Origin: a virus
Strand: one strand, 5' to 3'
Length of the DNA: 56,938 nt
IMG/VR virus record: IMGVR_UViG_3300022602_000115
Location: 1 to 56,938 of that record
Shown here: positions 37,049 to 46,428 of the stretch, in pieces
How positions within the stretch are numbered: the first letter of the stretch is position 1
How the letters are laid out: the number at the start of each line of letters is the position of its first letter
Notes under the pieces: model-generated
The model's input: the letters and a program-made list of their open reading frames with translations, nothing else
What the model was told of the DNA's origin: nothing
The model's database searches: none
Made by a program: the position numbers and the translations under genes

Positions 37049-37828
37049 TTATCTTCCCACCCAAACCTGTGGTTGAGAATCTCGTTTTCTATGTTCCTCT
37101 GTCTTTGGTGTCCAACCATTACCAAGTTGTGGATATTTTTCTATTCTATCCTGTACAATTAGCATCATAAGAACCCATACTACAAATATCAGAATAAGAA
37201 CTGAGGCTCCTAGAACTGCATCAACAGTAAGTTTTCTCATTCTTTCTTTACGACGAGCTTCTTGTGCTGCTTGTTTTTTCATTTCCTTGGTAATAAGAAC
37301 TTTTTGTTCTTTACCAAGTTTAACCATCATCTCATTGACTTCTGTATACAAGGCACCAAGTTCAGGTGGGCTTTCATATACCATTATCTGACGCAATTCT
37401 TCACCCATTTGTTCTAATTGTTTTCTCATTAGAACACGCTGTAGCGCACGTTTACCTAAAGAAGCGTCGCCATGATACAATTCTGTTTTACTTCTTCGTT
37501 CCTCTTCTTCGAACAGTGCTATGCACTTGTAGTAATTATCATAGTAAATACCGAGATGCTCGCCAAGTTGGGTGTAAACATCAGTATGTTCACCAGAATT
37601 TCCACGTTTGTTTAAATCAACAACACGATTACGTTCTTCAACGTAAGCATTCTTTTGTTCAACAGTTGGTGGTTTATCTTTATAAAGGTCGTTGAACTGC
37701 TTATCAAGGTCTTTGAGGACATCTTTGACGTCCCCAGCAGCACCCTTAATATCTTTGTATAACTTACATCCTGCCTTTACAGCAGAGACGGCACTATTAG
37801 CTAGTGCAAATAGTGTTAACGGATCCAC
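37049..37828 (-). CDS. coiled-coil membrane protein, 259 aa
   Basis: GTG start at 37828 (only in-frame start after a stop; AAAGGG upstream). Long helical, charged region with basic coiled coil (KEMKKQAAQEARRKERMRK), then a transmembrane helix (VLILIFVVWVLMMLIV) near residue 205-225 and short tail. Groups with the two following membrane genes; role unknown. Confidence 0.65.
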   Translation of the reverse strand: MDPLTLFALANSAVSAVKAGCKLYKDIKGAAGDVKDVLKDLDKQFNDLYKDKPPTVEQKNAYVEERNRVVDLNKRGNSGEHTDVYTQLGEHLGIYYDNYYKCIALFEEEERRSKTELYHGDASLGKRALQRVLMRKQLEQMGEELRQIMVYESPPELGALYTEVNEMMVKLGKEQKVLITKEMKKQAAQEARRKERMRKLTVDAVLGASVLILIFVVWVLMMLIVQDRIEKYPQLGNGWTPKTEEHRKRDSQPQVWVGR

Positions 37829-37840
37829 ATCGTGGTCCCT

Positions 37841-38425
37841 TTAGAACCAGAGAAATAATCCGTTAAGACTTAATAATAAACCAACACCAGCAACTACAAA
37901 GCTGCCCCAGAACAAATACATACTAACAGCAAGAATACTCGCTGATAGAACCACAATGCTTAACTGATATGCTGTTGATGCGTACCCAATCCATGGGCTG
38001 CGTTTCTTAGCGTCATCTCTATCTGCTTCAAGAGCTTTCGCCTTTTTAAGAAGATCTTTTTTACCTTCGTTTGGTTCGTTTTCATAACGATCGATCTTAG
38101 CGATCATCTCTGCTGCACGTTGCTTATCGCCATTGTGTTGCGCTTCATACAAGTTTTGCTCTGCTAGACTTTGTTTGATTGCCTTTGCTTGATAGAAACT
38201 ATATACGTCGTTTGCTTTGATTGTGTTGTTTAGTACACGTGAACCCAATGTTCCACCGTACCATGCGTTGACAGCTAAAAGAAGTGCGAATACGTTGATA
38301 ACCATACCAGCTTTATCTTTTATTTTCGCCTCACGTTCTGAACGTGATCCCACTGGTGGTTTCGGTGCTTCTGGATCTTTTGGTGTTTTATTGATTAAAT
38401 TTAGAATTGAATCTACGAGTGCCAT
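37841..38425 (-). CDS. DUF4337-like membrane protein, 194 aa
   Basis: Start ATG 38425 (not 38467). Helix near residue 45, NDVYSFYQAKAIKQSLAEQ, then two C-terminal transmembrane segments (LSIVVLSASILAVSMYLFW, GVGLLLSLNGLFLWF): the DUF4337 layout. Function unknown. Confidence 0.75.
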   Translation of the reverse strand: MALVDSILNLINKTPKDPEAPKPPVGSRSEREAKIKDKAGMVINVFALLLAVNAWYGGTLGSRVLNNTIKANDVYSFYQAKAIKQSLAEQNLYEAQHNGDKQRAAEMIAKIDRYENEPNEGKKDLLKKAKALEADRDDAKKRSPWIGYASTAYQLSIVVLSASILAVSMYLFWGSFVVAGVGLLLSLNGLFLWF

Positions 38426-38471
38426 TTTGTTTCCTTTTATAACTACATGACAAAAACTACAATTCAACAGT

Positions 38472-39590
38472 CTATTTATTCTTTTGCAATTCTTCCACTT
38501 CTTTTTCTATGGTTTTTACACCTGTAGTTGTAAAAACATCTTTGGCTTTATTCAAAAAGTTTTTTGCTTTATCTGACATACTTTCAGGACTTCTTCTTTC
38601 AAGTCTATCATATAAACTTGCTTCCCAATCCTTGCTTTCTTCAACTTTAATGTCTAAATCTTCTTCTACAGATTCAGTTACCTCTGGAACATCTTGAGAA
38701 TAAGTCGGATTTATTTCGACGGTCTCATCTGCAGAAATATCATCTCCAACCGAGATACTAATAGTTTTAGTTGGTTCTGGTGTTGGCTCAGGAACAGGTG
38801 GATCTGGTAATTGATAATCGTCTTCAACTGGTAAAACTTTAATTTCTTCTTGTTTTTGTTGCCAGTTTGCAGCAATTAATAATAGAACTGCCAGTGGATC
38901 GAATACAGAAACAATTAAGATAATAACCCAGCGAACTGCTTTCTCTAGTACATCGCTCTCTAGGTTATCACCATAGATTAATGCTGCTATGTACTTGATC
39001 GGTCCAACTTCTGCTTCGACTTTTCTGACTTCGCTCGCGATTGGAGCACGCTCTTCGTTGTACGTGGCGATTTTAGATTGCGAGTCGGAGATTTCTTTAA
39101 GGATTCTTTGACGATCTTTTTGCTGTCCTCGTCTAATGGAAATGGCACGCTCGGCTCCTTTATCGTCACTGGTTCTTCCGATGGTTTGGTCCACTTGTTG
39201 ATCAAGTTGAGTAATTTCTTTACGACTAGCATTGATGTTCTCCTTTTCGGTTTTAATTTTTTCATCAATTAATGCAAGTTTTGCTGCTACGTCACCACTA
39301 GGAATATTTTGATCTAAGTGTGCTTTAGACAGATATCCAAAAATACCCATTGATGTCAACATCATTAAAATCAACAAAGCAATAGTAAAGTATGTTTTCA
39401 TCATAAGTGGAATTTCTTTCCAGTTACGATAAATCCAAGATGCAACTACAAGTTTAGTCGCCTCAAGTAAAGTGCCCATGATAAAAATTGGAACTACTGA
39501 TGCTGCGAATATCGCAATAAGTCCCATCACAGAATAATATGCAGCACAGGCAGATAAACCTAATGCTGCAGCAAATAGTAGATATGTCAT
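38472..39590 (-). CDS. multi-pass membrane protein with coiled coil, 372 aa
   Basis: Four transmembrane segments (residues 2-20, 25-50, 65-90 and about 220-245) with a long charged coiled coil between the third and fourth, then an acidic, Pro-rich cytoplasmic tail (PPVPEPTPEPTK). Ends in TAG, one of six such stops in the window; suppression would add four residues before a second TAG. Unknown. Confidence 0.7.
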   Translation of the reverse strand: MTYLLFAAALGLSACAAYYSVMGLIAIFAASVVPIFIMGTLLEATKLVVASWIYRNWKEIPLMMKTYFTIALLILMMLTSMGIFGYLSKAHLDQNIPSGDVAAKLALIDEKIKTEKENINASRKEITQLDQQVDQTIGRTSDDKGAERAISIRRGQQKDRQRILKEISDSQSKIATYNEERAPIASEVRKVEAEVGPIKYIAALIYGDNLESDVLEKAVRWVIILIVSVFDPLAVLLLIAANWQQKQEEIKVLPVEDDYQLPDPPVPEPTPEPTKTISISVGDDISADETVEINPTYSQDVPEVTESVEEDLDIKVEESKDWEASLYDRLERRSPESMSDKAKNFLNKAKDVFTTTGVKTIEKEVEELQKNK

Positions 39591-40012
39591 AATTTATTTT
39601 TAATATGAGAACCATGGACTCGGACAGAAATTTGTCCATTGTAATAGTCGTCTGATTCTAATACTCTCCTTACAAATTGTTCACGAGCCTCAATATATGA
39701 GCACTCAGCTTTAGATTTACAATAAAAAAGAATCTCTCTTGTAAAGTTATCTTTACCAAGAGCCTCTACATCTTTATTTAGTTCTATACTTGAACCATAG
39801 TATTCACGCCAGTCAGAATCGATTTTAGATTTTATCTTCTTTCGTTTCTTAGTTCCATTCTTTAACTTAACAGTCTTGTAAGTTGTCTTTGAAAATTTAG
39901 AAAGTTTCTTACCAATATACATGCGACTGTTGGCTTTGTTCGTAATTAAATAAACAAAGCCAACGCAATCTTCAGGCAGTTCTTCAACGATTTGATTATT
40001 ATATGTCCACAT
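39587..40012 (-). CDS. GIY-YIG family endonuclease, 141 aa
   Basis: GFVYLITNKANSRMYIGKK near residue 18-36 is the GIY-YIG core (VYL, YIG), followed by a basic stretch and DWREYYGSS, IEAREQFVRRV. T4 Seg-like; could be a homing or DNA-processing nuclease. Free-standing, adjacent to a zinc-ribbon gene and the reductase cluster. Confidence 0.8.
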   Translation of the reverse strand: MWTYNNQIVEELPEDCVGFVYLITNKANSRMYIGKKLSKFSKTTYKTVKLKNGTKKRKKIKSKIDSDWREYYGSSIELNKDVEALGKDNFTREILFYCKSKAECSYIEAREQFVRRVLESDDYYNGQISVRVHGSHIKNKL

Positions 40013-40022
40013 AGTGGACTAT

Positions 40023-40172
40023 TTATTCATCCTCGTCTAGATCCTCTTCTTCGTATATGTCTGCCGAACAAACTGGGCAGTAAACAATATCCTCTAGTTG
40101 AGTATCTTCACCTTTGATTATTATTTTTCCTAGAGCACCGCATTCTGTGCACTCAAAATGTTTTGTTGTCAT
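40023..40172 (-). CDS. zinc-ribbon protein, 49 aa
   Basis: ATG 40172 overlaps the preceding oxygenase stop. Two CxxC pairs (CTEC and CPVC) with an acidic tail (EEEDLDEDE). Probably binds zinc; role unknown. Confidence 0.65.
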   Translation of the reverse strand: MTTKHFECTECGALGKIIIKGEDTQLEDIVYCPVCSADIYEEEDLDEDE

Positions 40173-40762
40173 ATTGGTATCCAGTTATTTGTTCTATCGA
40201 AATGCATGAAAGTATGATTAGCAACAGTATATGGCACTATATCAAATGCCAGGGTTATTCTGGTTGTATCTTCTTTCCATACGCTTACGCAATGTTTGTC
40301 TCCATCACTTCTACTTAATACTAATTGATTATTTTTATTTACAACTGATTCTATTGTTCCATCTGGTAGTTTGTATGTTGTAGTAGATGGTTCTGCGTTA
40401 ACTGCAAAATAACCATGATATGAATTATCTTCTGGAGGATTATGTGTGTGCCAATTTAAATGTTGATCTTTATTATGAAGATTCAACCACATAGTTATGT
40501 AGTACTGTCCATCATGAACACGAACATCATCAAACATTTTTTTAATTTCAAAAAACAATTTATGTAATTCTTTATTTGTGAACATTAAAAAATTGTAGTA
40601 AGCATGCAATTTTGATGTTAAAGAAACATCTGGAAATAAAAGAATATTCCCATCTTCGATCTTTGAACTCCACTTTTTAATGATTGTTGGAGAAACATCA
40701 ATACAATATTTACCTAACTTTTCTAAATCAAGGTTCAATTGTTTTGTATGAGTATAACTCAT
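40169..40762 (-). CDS. 2OG-Fe(II) oxygenase-like, NWHxH subgroup
   Basis: 197 aa; LNWHTHNPP (H105, H107), YFAVNAEPSTTTYKLPD, GDKHCVSVW (H157), R168, ends NNWIPI. Clear paralogue of the 17903 gene, 22 kb away. Confidence 0.8.
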   Translation of the reverse strand: MSYTHTKQLNLDLEKLGKYCIDVSPTIIKKWSSKIEDGNILLFPDVSLTSKLHAYYNFLMFTNKELHKLFFEIKKMFDDVRVHDGQYYITMWLNLHNKDQHLNWHTHNPPEDNSYHGYFAVNAEPSTTTYKLPDGTIESVVNKNNQLVLSRSDGDKHCVSVWKEDTTRITLAFDIVPYTVANHTFMHFDRTNNWIPI

Positions 40763-41751
40763 GCTGCTTTACCCCATACATCATTCCAGCTACCAGTCAA
40801 TGCACCTTTAGCATAGTCAGTAACACGATTCTCGAAGAAATTGCCATGTACTGGCGCATTGATCATTTCTTCAACCCACGGTAATGGATTCTTTTTAACT
40901 TTGAAAATACCTTTCATTCCAAGACTGATCAATCTACGATCAGCAATGTAACGAATATACTTCTTAACATCTTCTGCCGATAGATCTCTCATATCACCAT
41001 TGGCATAACAAAGGTCAATGAACTTGTCTTCCAACTCAACCATCTTCTCAGCGATTGTATAAATTTTAGATTTTAACTCATCGTTCCAGATTTCGTTGTT
41101 CTCTTTGATAAATTCCTTGAACAAACGAATCATGTTCTCAGAGTGCATTGTTTCATCAACAATACTCCAAGTAACAATCTGACCCATACCCTTCATAATA
41201 CCATGACGAGGGAAATTAAGAAGCATGATAAAAGAACTAAACAACTGCATACCCTCAGTGAATGCAGAGAATACAGCAATGTGAGTAGCAGTGGACTCAA
41301 GAGTACCATTGCGAGAAGATAGATCGGTAACGTAGTCATGTTTATCTTTCATTTCTTGGTATTCTAAAAATTCATTATAAGTTGACTCAGGCATTCCAAG
41401 AGTTTCAATCAGATGTGAATACGCAGCAATATGTAATGCTTCGCGAGCAGCGAAGCCCATAAGCATCATTCTGATTTCAGGTTGTGGGAAATATGGCAGA
41501 TAGTTATTTACATATCCACCAGCTACATCAATGTCTCCCTGCGTGAAGAAACGAAAAATATTTGTTAAAAACTGCTTTTCTTCTGCAGTTAATTTCTTTT
41601 TCCAATCTTTAACATCTTCAGCCATTGGCACTTCAGAGTGAAGCCAGTGGGCTTGTTCATGTTTCAACCATGCTTCATATGCCCATGGATAGTTGAATGG
41701 TTTAAAATATGTTCGTTGATCAGTTAAATTATTTTTTGTTTTTGTTATCAT
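40759..41751 (-). CDS. nrdB: ribonucleotide reductase small subunit (class I)
   Basis: 330 aa. FRFFTQGDIDVAGGY, REALHIAAYSHL with the E..H...Y spacing of E. coli E115/H118/Y122 (radical Tyr kept), and VDETMHSENM. Supplies the tyrosyl radical to NrdA for dNTP synthesis. Between two 2OG-type genes, with NrdA 1.1 kb to the right. Confidence 0.95.
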   Translation of the reverse strand: MITKTKNNLTDQRTYFKPFNYPWAYEAWLKHEQAHWLHSEVPMAEDVKDWKKKLTAEEKQFLTNIFRFFTQGDIDVAGGYVNNYLPYFPQPEIRMMLMGFAAREALHIAAYSHLIETLGMPESTYNEFLEYQEMKDKHDYVTDLSSRNGTLESTATHIAVFSAFTEGMQLFSSFIMLLNFPRHGIMKGMGQIVTWSIVDETMHSENMIRLFKEFIKENNEIWNDELKSKIYTIAEKMVELEDKFIDLCYANGDMRDLSAEDVKKYIRYIADRRLISLGMKGIFKVKKNPLPWVEEMINAPVHGNFFENRVTDYAKGALTGSWNDVWGKAA

Positions 41752-42269
41752 TTTATTACCTTAAATTTGTAAGCAATACTAACACGCATGTCTAAACAAT
41801 AAGTTGTTGGTTCAAGTGCAACATGACTCATTTGAGAATTAAACATTACCGCTGAATTTGTTTTTGGAAAAATAGATTTTGTTACATTTGGTCCATCGCA
41901 AAAAACTAGATGACCCCCATGATATGGTAACCAGTTTTTATGTAGATAAAATACTAAACTTCCACCATATTCATTGTCGTCCTCATGAACGAAACCACAT
42001 TGTCCATGAGACTGACCATTTCCATAAAATCGTTCAGTTTTTATTTTAACATTAAGTAAAGATTCTATTTTAGTTTTAAATAAAGATTCTATCTCAGATC
42101 CTTTTAGTTCTTTATACCAAAAAGATCTTATCGGAATTCCTTTATTTCTTAACTCTAATTCACCACCAAGTAAGAACCAATTATATTCTTCAAATTGTTT
42201 TTCTACAATATTAAATTCATTTTCAGTAAGAAAATTTTCAATCTCATATATTTTTCCATATTCTAGCAT
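41748..42269 (-). CDS. 2OG-Fe(II) oxygenase-like, 173 aa
   Basis: H95-x-D97 (FVHEDDNEYGGSLVFYL), GGHLVFCD, FNSQMSHVALEP with H149 and R162. Complete triad. Lodged inside the nrdA-nrdB operon. Confidence 0.8.
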   Translation of the reverse strand: MLEYGKIYEIENFLTENEFNIVEKQFEEYNWFLLGGELELRNKGIPIRSFWYKELKGSEIESLFKTKIESLLNVKIKTERFYGNGQSHGQCGFVHEDDNEYGGSLVFYLHKNWLPYHGGHLVFCDGPNVTKSIFPKTNSAVMFNSQMSHVALEPTTYCLDMRVSIAYKFKVIK

Positions 42270-42271
42270 AA

Positions 42272-42877
42272 TTATTTTTTAAATTTTATTTTTGTTGAAA
42301 AAATTAAAATCAATCTATTTTCGAAAACAACATTTTCTCTATGAAATTTGTGACTATTAAAAATAAATGCTCTGTTAAATATATTGGATACTTCTATATT
42401 TGTTACAAATTGACTGTTATGTTCAATTCTTTTGTCATCAGCATTATCTATCTCACCTTTGTATAGAGTATTTCTTGCTGGTATTGTTTTAAGTATATGT
42501 TCCTGTTTTTTCCAATCATCTGGATTAATTGGATCACACATAATTGTACCAGAGTTCAATGGAGCATCTGGAGTTAGATAAACAATACCTGACATATCAG
42601 CATATCTTCCATCTTCATGAGCCCAACCTTCTTTGTATATACCCTGACCAAGCTGAAATTTCATATCCATATCATATTCTATGTTTGAATAATCACCAAA
42701 CATAACAGACATAATTTTATGGGTCAAACTTTTATACAGTTCAGGATTAAGATCCTTTAGATGGAATGTTCTTTTGCCAGGATAAATTCCTTTACTTGGA
42801 TAATCAAGCGACATCGCATAGTCTCTCAAAGAATATGGATCTTCAAAAAAATTATCGATGACAGTGGCTTTTATCAT
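42272..42877 (-). CDS. DUF6445/2OG-like protein, 201 aa
   Basis: AHEDGRYADMSGIVYL (H87, D89), LNSGTIMCD, NRAFIFNSHKFHREN with H179 and R188. Full triad, unlike the related 15929 gene. Between nrdA and nrdB. Confidence 0.75.
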   Translation of the reverse strand: MIKATVIDNFFEDPYSLRDYAMSLDYPSKGIYPGKRTFHLKDLNPELYKSLTHKIMSVMFGDYSNIEYDMDMKFQLGQGIYKEGWAHEDGRYADMSGIVYLTPDAPLNSGTIMCDPINPDDWKKQEHILKTIPARNTLYKGEIDNADDKRIEHNSQFVTNIEVSNIFNRAFIFNSHKFHRENVVFENRLILIFSTKIKFKK

Positions 42878-44676
42878 TATCCCTCACAAGCCAAACAAGT
42901 ATCTGCATCACCAGTAAGAGCATGCAGGTCAATCTCTTTAATTACTTCACGTTCAATTCGTTTAGAAACTTTATCAGCCTTTGCAATTTTATCTGAACGA
43001 CAGTAGTACATAGTTTTCAAACCTTGCTTCCATGCTTGGAAATGTACAGCATGAATATATTTGATGTTACTGTCAGGTCTAAAAAATACATTTAGTGATT
43101 GAGCTTGGTCTATATATACTTGCCTGTCTGCGGCATGTTGAACGACCCAGCGCTGGTCAATTTCCATAGACGTTTTGAAAACATCTTTTGTCCAGTCTTC
43201 CATCCAGTCAAGGTGCTGAACTGAACCATCATTCGCAATGATACTACTCCAAGTTTCTTCATACCAACCATCCTTATGATTCTCAGCCTCTTTCTTTATA
43301 ATAATGTCAAGATAGCGATTTTTATTTAAGTGAGAACCTGATAAAGTATCCTGGCGATAAGCATTGGCACGATAAGGTTCAATGCTAGGACTAGTATTGC
43401 CCATGAGAATGGAAGAAGAAGCATTGGGAGCAATAGCCATAAGATGACTAAACCTATTCCCAGTACCCAACGCATCAGGTGCTTCACCTCTCTCCAATCC
43501 CAATTCTTTATTAGCTGCATCTAGAGATTCCCTGATATGTTTAAAGATATTCTTGTTGCGACCAATTGCCATTGGTGATTCCCAAGCAAGATTATTTTTC
43601 TGTAGATATGCGTGCCAACCTAATGCGCCAATACCAATAGACCTTTCTTGTTTGGCAGAGTAGATTGCACGCTTGATAGTTTTCGGTGCGTTCTGAATAA
43701 AATATTCAAGAACATTGTCAAGCATCTCAGCAACATCTCGAAGAAATAATTTATCGTTTTTCCAATCATCATAATATTCTAGATTCAAAGAAGATAAACA
43801 ACAGACAGCAGTTCGCTTCTCGTTTGTTGGTAGGATAATCTCTGAACAAAGATTTGATTGATGCACTTTCAAACCTTTATCTTTAAGCCATTGTGGTAGC
43901 TTACGATTAGATTCATCAATAAAGTGAATATATGGTTCGCCAGTCATCATACGCATTTCAAGAATGCGTTGCCATAATTCCTTTGCTGATACAACTTCAC
44001 GAACTTCTTTAGATGCTGGGTCAATTAATTGCCATGAATCATCAGCATCATTGTCGATCATACACTTCTCAACAAGTTCCATAAATGCATCAGGAATATT
44101 AATACCATGATGCATGTTTAGAGTACGCATGTTCTGGTCGCCAGTTGGCTTACGCATCTCTAAAAAATTAATGATATCAGGATGACTAATATCGAGATAG
44201 GCAGCATAACTACCACGACGAGTACGACCTTGACGATACGCCAAAGAAGAAGCATCATACATTTTAAGATGTGGCATAACCCCAGTAGACTTGTCATCAG
44301 CAGAGCGAATACCAAACCCAATACCAACGCCACCCCCAAGCATAGAGAGCCAATTCGTTTCTGAAAGATTGTCAACTAATCCCTCCGCAGTATCTTCAAT
44401 ATAATTAAGGAAACATGATATAGGCATACCACGCTTACTACGACCAAAAGAAAGAATGGGAGTAGAGTAAGAGAGCCAATGCTTACTTGAATATTCATAA
44501 AGTCGTTGCGCATGTTCTTCGTTACTCCCAAATGTTTTAGAAACAAAAGCAAACCTCTCTTGTGGGCTTACTTCTTCATCCTTCATGTAACTTTCTTTTA
44601 ATCTTAACTTACCTAATTCATCAAACAAACTATCACGAGAATAGTCTACCTTTATGCCATGCACAATATCTGTCAT
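42877..44676 (-). CDS. nrdA: ribonucleotide reductase large subunit (class I)
   Basis: 599 aa, shorter than E. coli NrdA because the N-terminal ATP cone is absent, so allosteric activity control is probably lost. Redox Cys C88 (PISC) and C292 (AVCCLSS), active-site N275-L-C277-S-E279, ISILMGNTSPSIEP-like loop and C-terminal CLAC. Reduces ribonucleoside diphosphates. Overlaps the DUF6445-like gene. Confidence 0.95.
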   Translation of the reverse strand: MTDIVHGIKVDYSRDSLFDELGKLRLKESYMKDEEVSPQERFAFVSKTFGSNEEHAQRLYEYSSKHWLSYSTPILSFGRSKRGMPISCFLNYIEDTAEGLVDNLSETNWLSMLGGGVGIGFGIRSADDKSTGVMPHLKMYDASSLAYRQGRTRRGSYAAYLDISHPDIINFLEMRKPTGDQNMRTLNMHHGINIPDAFMELVEKCMIDNDADDSWQLIDPASKEVREVVSAKELWQRILEMRMMTGEPYIHFIDESNRKLPQWLKDKGLKVHQSNLCSEIILPTNEKRTAVCCLSSLNLEYYDDWKNDKLFLRDVAEMLDNVLEYFIQNAPKTIKRAIYSAKQERSIGIGALGWHAYLQKNNLAWESPMAIGRNKNIFKHIRESLDAANKELGLERGEAPDALGTGNRFSHLMAIAPNASSSILMGNTSPSIEPYRANAYRQDTLSGSHLNKNRYLDIIIKKEAENHKDGWYEETWSSIIANDGSVQHLDWMEDWTKDVFKTSMEIDQRWVVQHAADRQVYIDQAQSLNVFFRPDSNIKYIHAVHFQAWKQGLKTMYYCRSDKIAKADKVSKRIEREVIKEIDLHALTGDADTCLACEG

Positions 44677-44692
44677 ACTTGCCCCAATTTTA

Positions 44693-45361
44693 TTATTGTT
44701 TTGTTAATTCTTTTGCTAAAGGAAATACCTTAGCAATTACTTTTGCACATTCACGTGCTACTTCTTGGTGTTCTTTTTGTGTGCCATTTGCGCTACGCAA
44801 TTCAATGAAATGAATCCAACTACGTAGAGTGCCGTTCATATAAAGACGAGAAACAGTTAGTCCTTCTGGAAGTACTGCTCTTGCCTGTTCTTTGGCAATT
44901 CCATTTAGGATTGCCCACTCATATGCATCTTTGGCTTCTTGTATCACACGCTTCTGTCTTTCTTCCCAAAATGCAGCCAATGCTAAATTTGTATTTTCAA
45001 TACTATTTTGACGATTCTTCGTATCTTGGAGTCGGGCTTCCCTAAGAACGAAAGATAAGTCTTTGGTTGGGTCAGCATATCGCTGGCTGAATTCTTGGAA
45101 CGAGAAAGAACGGTGACGCAAGATTTGTCTTGCAATATCACGAGTAGTTTCAATTTCTAAACAAGCACTTACCATTTCTAATGGCGACCAGTGTTGATTC
45201 TTGATTAGATACTTAATTAACTTCTCTGATGTGTCAGTGTTGAATTGATTGCTTGGATTACTAACACGTGCACAGAACGCAATCAACTCCTGTACATCAG
45301 TCAAACCATCATTCTCAAATTCATCGGTGGCTTGACTGTAACTTACCATTTTTACTTTCAT
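44693..45361 (-). CDS. thyX: flavin-dependent thymidylate synthase
   Basis: Start at ATG 45361 (GGAAG upstream, ATGA overlap with primase stop). 222 aa with the ThyX motif RHR-SFSFQEFS-QR (82-94 region) and SRLYMNGTLRSWIHFIELR. Makes dTMP from dUMP, downstream of dCMP deaminase. Confidence 0.95.
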   Translation of the reverse strand: MKVKMVSYSQATDEFENDGLTDVQELIAFCARVSNPSNQFNTDTSEKLIKYLIKNQHWSPLEMVSACLEIETTRDIARQILRHRSFSFQEFSQRYADPTKDLSFVLREARLQDTKNRQNSIENTNLALAAFWEERQKRVIQEAKDAYEWAILNGIAKEQARAVLPEGLTVSRLYMNGTLRSWIHFIELRSANGTQKEHQEVARECAKVIAKVFPLAKELTKQ

Positions 45362-46386
45362 ATTTTCTTCCATGTACTATATCTCAATTTTGCTTCTATA
45401 CCTTTGAAGGTATTTTTATTTATGACCTCAACGATTTCATCAGGCGATAAACCAGCCAAAACCATCTCATTTATGTCCTTTTGTTCAATATGTTCAGGAA
45501 ACATACAAACACTATATCCTGCATTGATGTTTTTATTAAGTAATTTAGTTATATCCTTACTTCGAGGTTCGTTATCCATTACAAGAGTCGCATTAGTAAG
45601 CAACTGCTTAATAGTAGGGGTATCAAAACTTGCTCCTGACACAGCGATTGAGTTTGGAATAAACAGAGAGTCAATCGGTCCTTCAACCACATAGATTCGT
45701 TTTGAATAGTCAACTCTATCAAGTCCATAAATCTTCTCCTGTGTTTCATCAATTTTGATTGCATAATACTTAGGTTCTTCCTTACCGTATGCCCTCGCTG
45801 AATAAGCGAAACATTTACCAGCTGGTGTAAAATAAGGAATAATCATTCTAGGATGTTCATCTTGAATTGGTTCTCTAAATTTAGGTGTCACTGAATTTGT
45901 GAACGCTTTAAATTTAGGGGAAAAATAAAGTAGACTCCATTTATCTCTTGGAATTTTTCTATCAATAAGATACTTAACTGCTGGGTGTGTTAATGGTAGT
46001 TTATCTAAGCGAGATAAACTTGAGAGGATATTATCCTCAAGTAATTCTTCTTTGGGAGTTTCTAACACGACAGATGTTTGTTTAACATCTTTATGTGACT
46101 TGTGTTTATTTGCGCCAGATTTATAACGCTCTAAAACATATTCATCATATAAGTTTGAATCAACGTACTTGATTAGATTACCAAGACTTGCACCATGACC
46201 ACAATTGTGACACTTTGAAACAATATCTTGTCCTCTGACAAAAAGATATCCACGTGCCTTTAATTTGTTCTTTGATGAATCACCGCATACTGGACAACTG
46301 TAGTTCCAGAGATCGGCTTTCTTTTGTTTGAAGTTCCTTAGACGAGTACCAAGGATATTAGTGTATTTGGTATCAATATAGAGCAT
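45358..46386 (-). CDS. DNA primase, T4 gp61 type
   Basis: 342 aa. Zinc ribbon CPVC (31-34) and CHNC (59-62), Toprim IYVVEGPIDS with E235 and LVMDNEPRS near 269. T4 gp61-like; makes RNA primers with the gp41-type helicase (not in window). ATG lies 7 nt after a TATAAT, so its mRNA may be leaderless. Confidence 0.9.
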   Translation of the reverse strand: MLYIDTKYTNILGTRLRNFKQKKADLWNYSCPVCGDSSKNKLKARGYLFVRGQDIVSKCHNCGHGASLGNLIKYVDSNLYDEYVLERYKSGANKHKSHKDVKQTSVVLETPKEELLEDNILSSLSRLDKLPLTHPAVKYLIDRKIPRDKWSLLYFSPKFKAFTNSVTPKFREPIQDEHPRMIIPYFTPAGKCFAYSARAYGKEEPKYYAIKIDETQEKIYGLDRVDYSKRIYVVEGPIDSLFIPNSIAVSGASFDTPTIKQLLTNATLVMDNEPRSKDITKLLNKNINAGYSVCMFPEHIEQKDINEMVLAGLSPDEIVEVINKNTFKGIEAKLRYSTWKKI

Positions 46387-46393
46387 AAGGTAT

Positions 46394-46422
46394 ATTATAC
46401 CTTAAATACTCTTGCAAAGCAA
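46394..46422 (-). promoter_or_regulatory. promoter TTGCTT-17-TATAAT, leaderless layout
   Basis: Same -35 region (TTTGCTTTGCAA) as at 34531. AAGGTATAATATACCTT around the -10 is a palindrome, a possible operator. Confidence 0.65.
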
Positions 46423-46428
46423 AATTAA

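Noticed and set aside
45245-45694. 149-aa plus-strand ORF, and other plus-strand ORFs such as 33570-34223
   Set aside because: Antisense to well-supported genes (ThyX/primase; the 32522 and 33723-34201 genes), low-complexity composition and no RBS or homology pattern.
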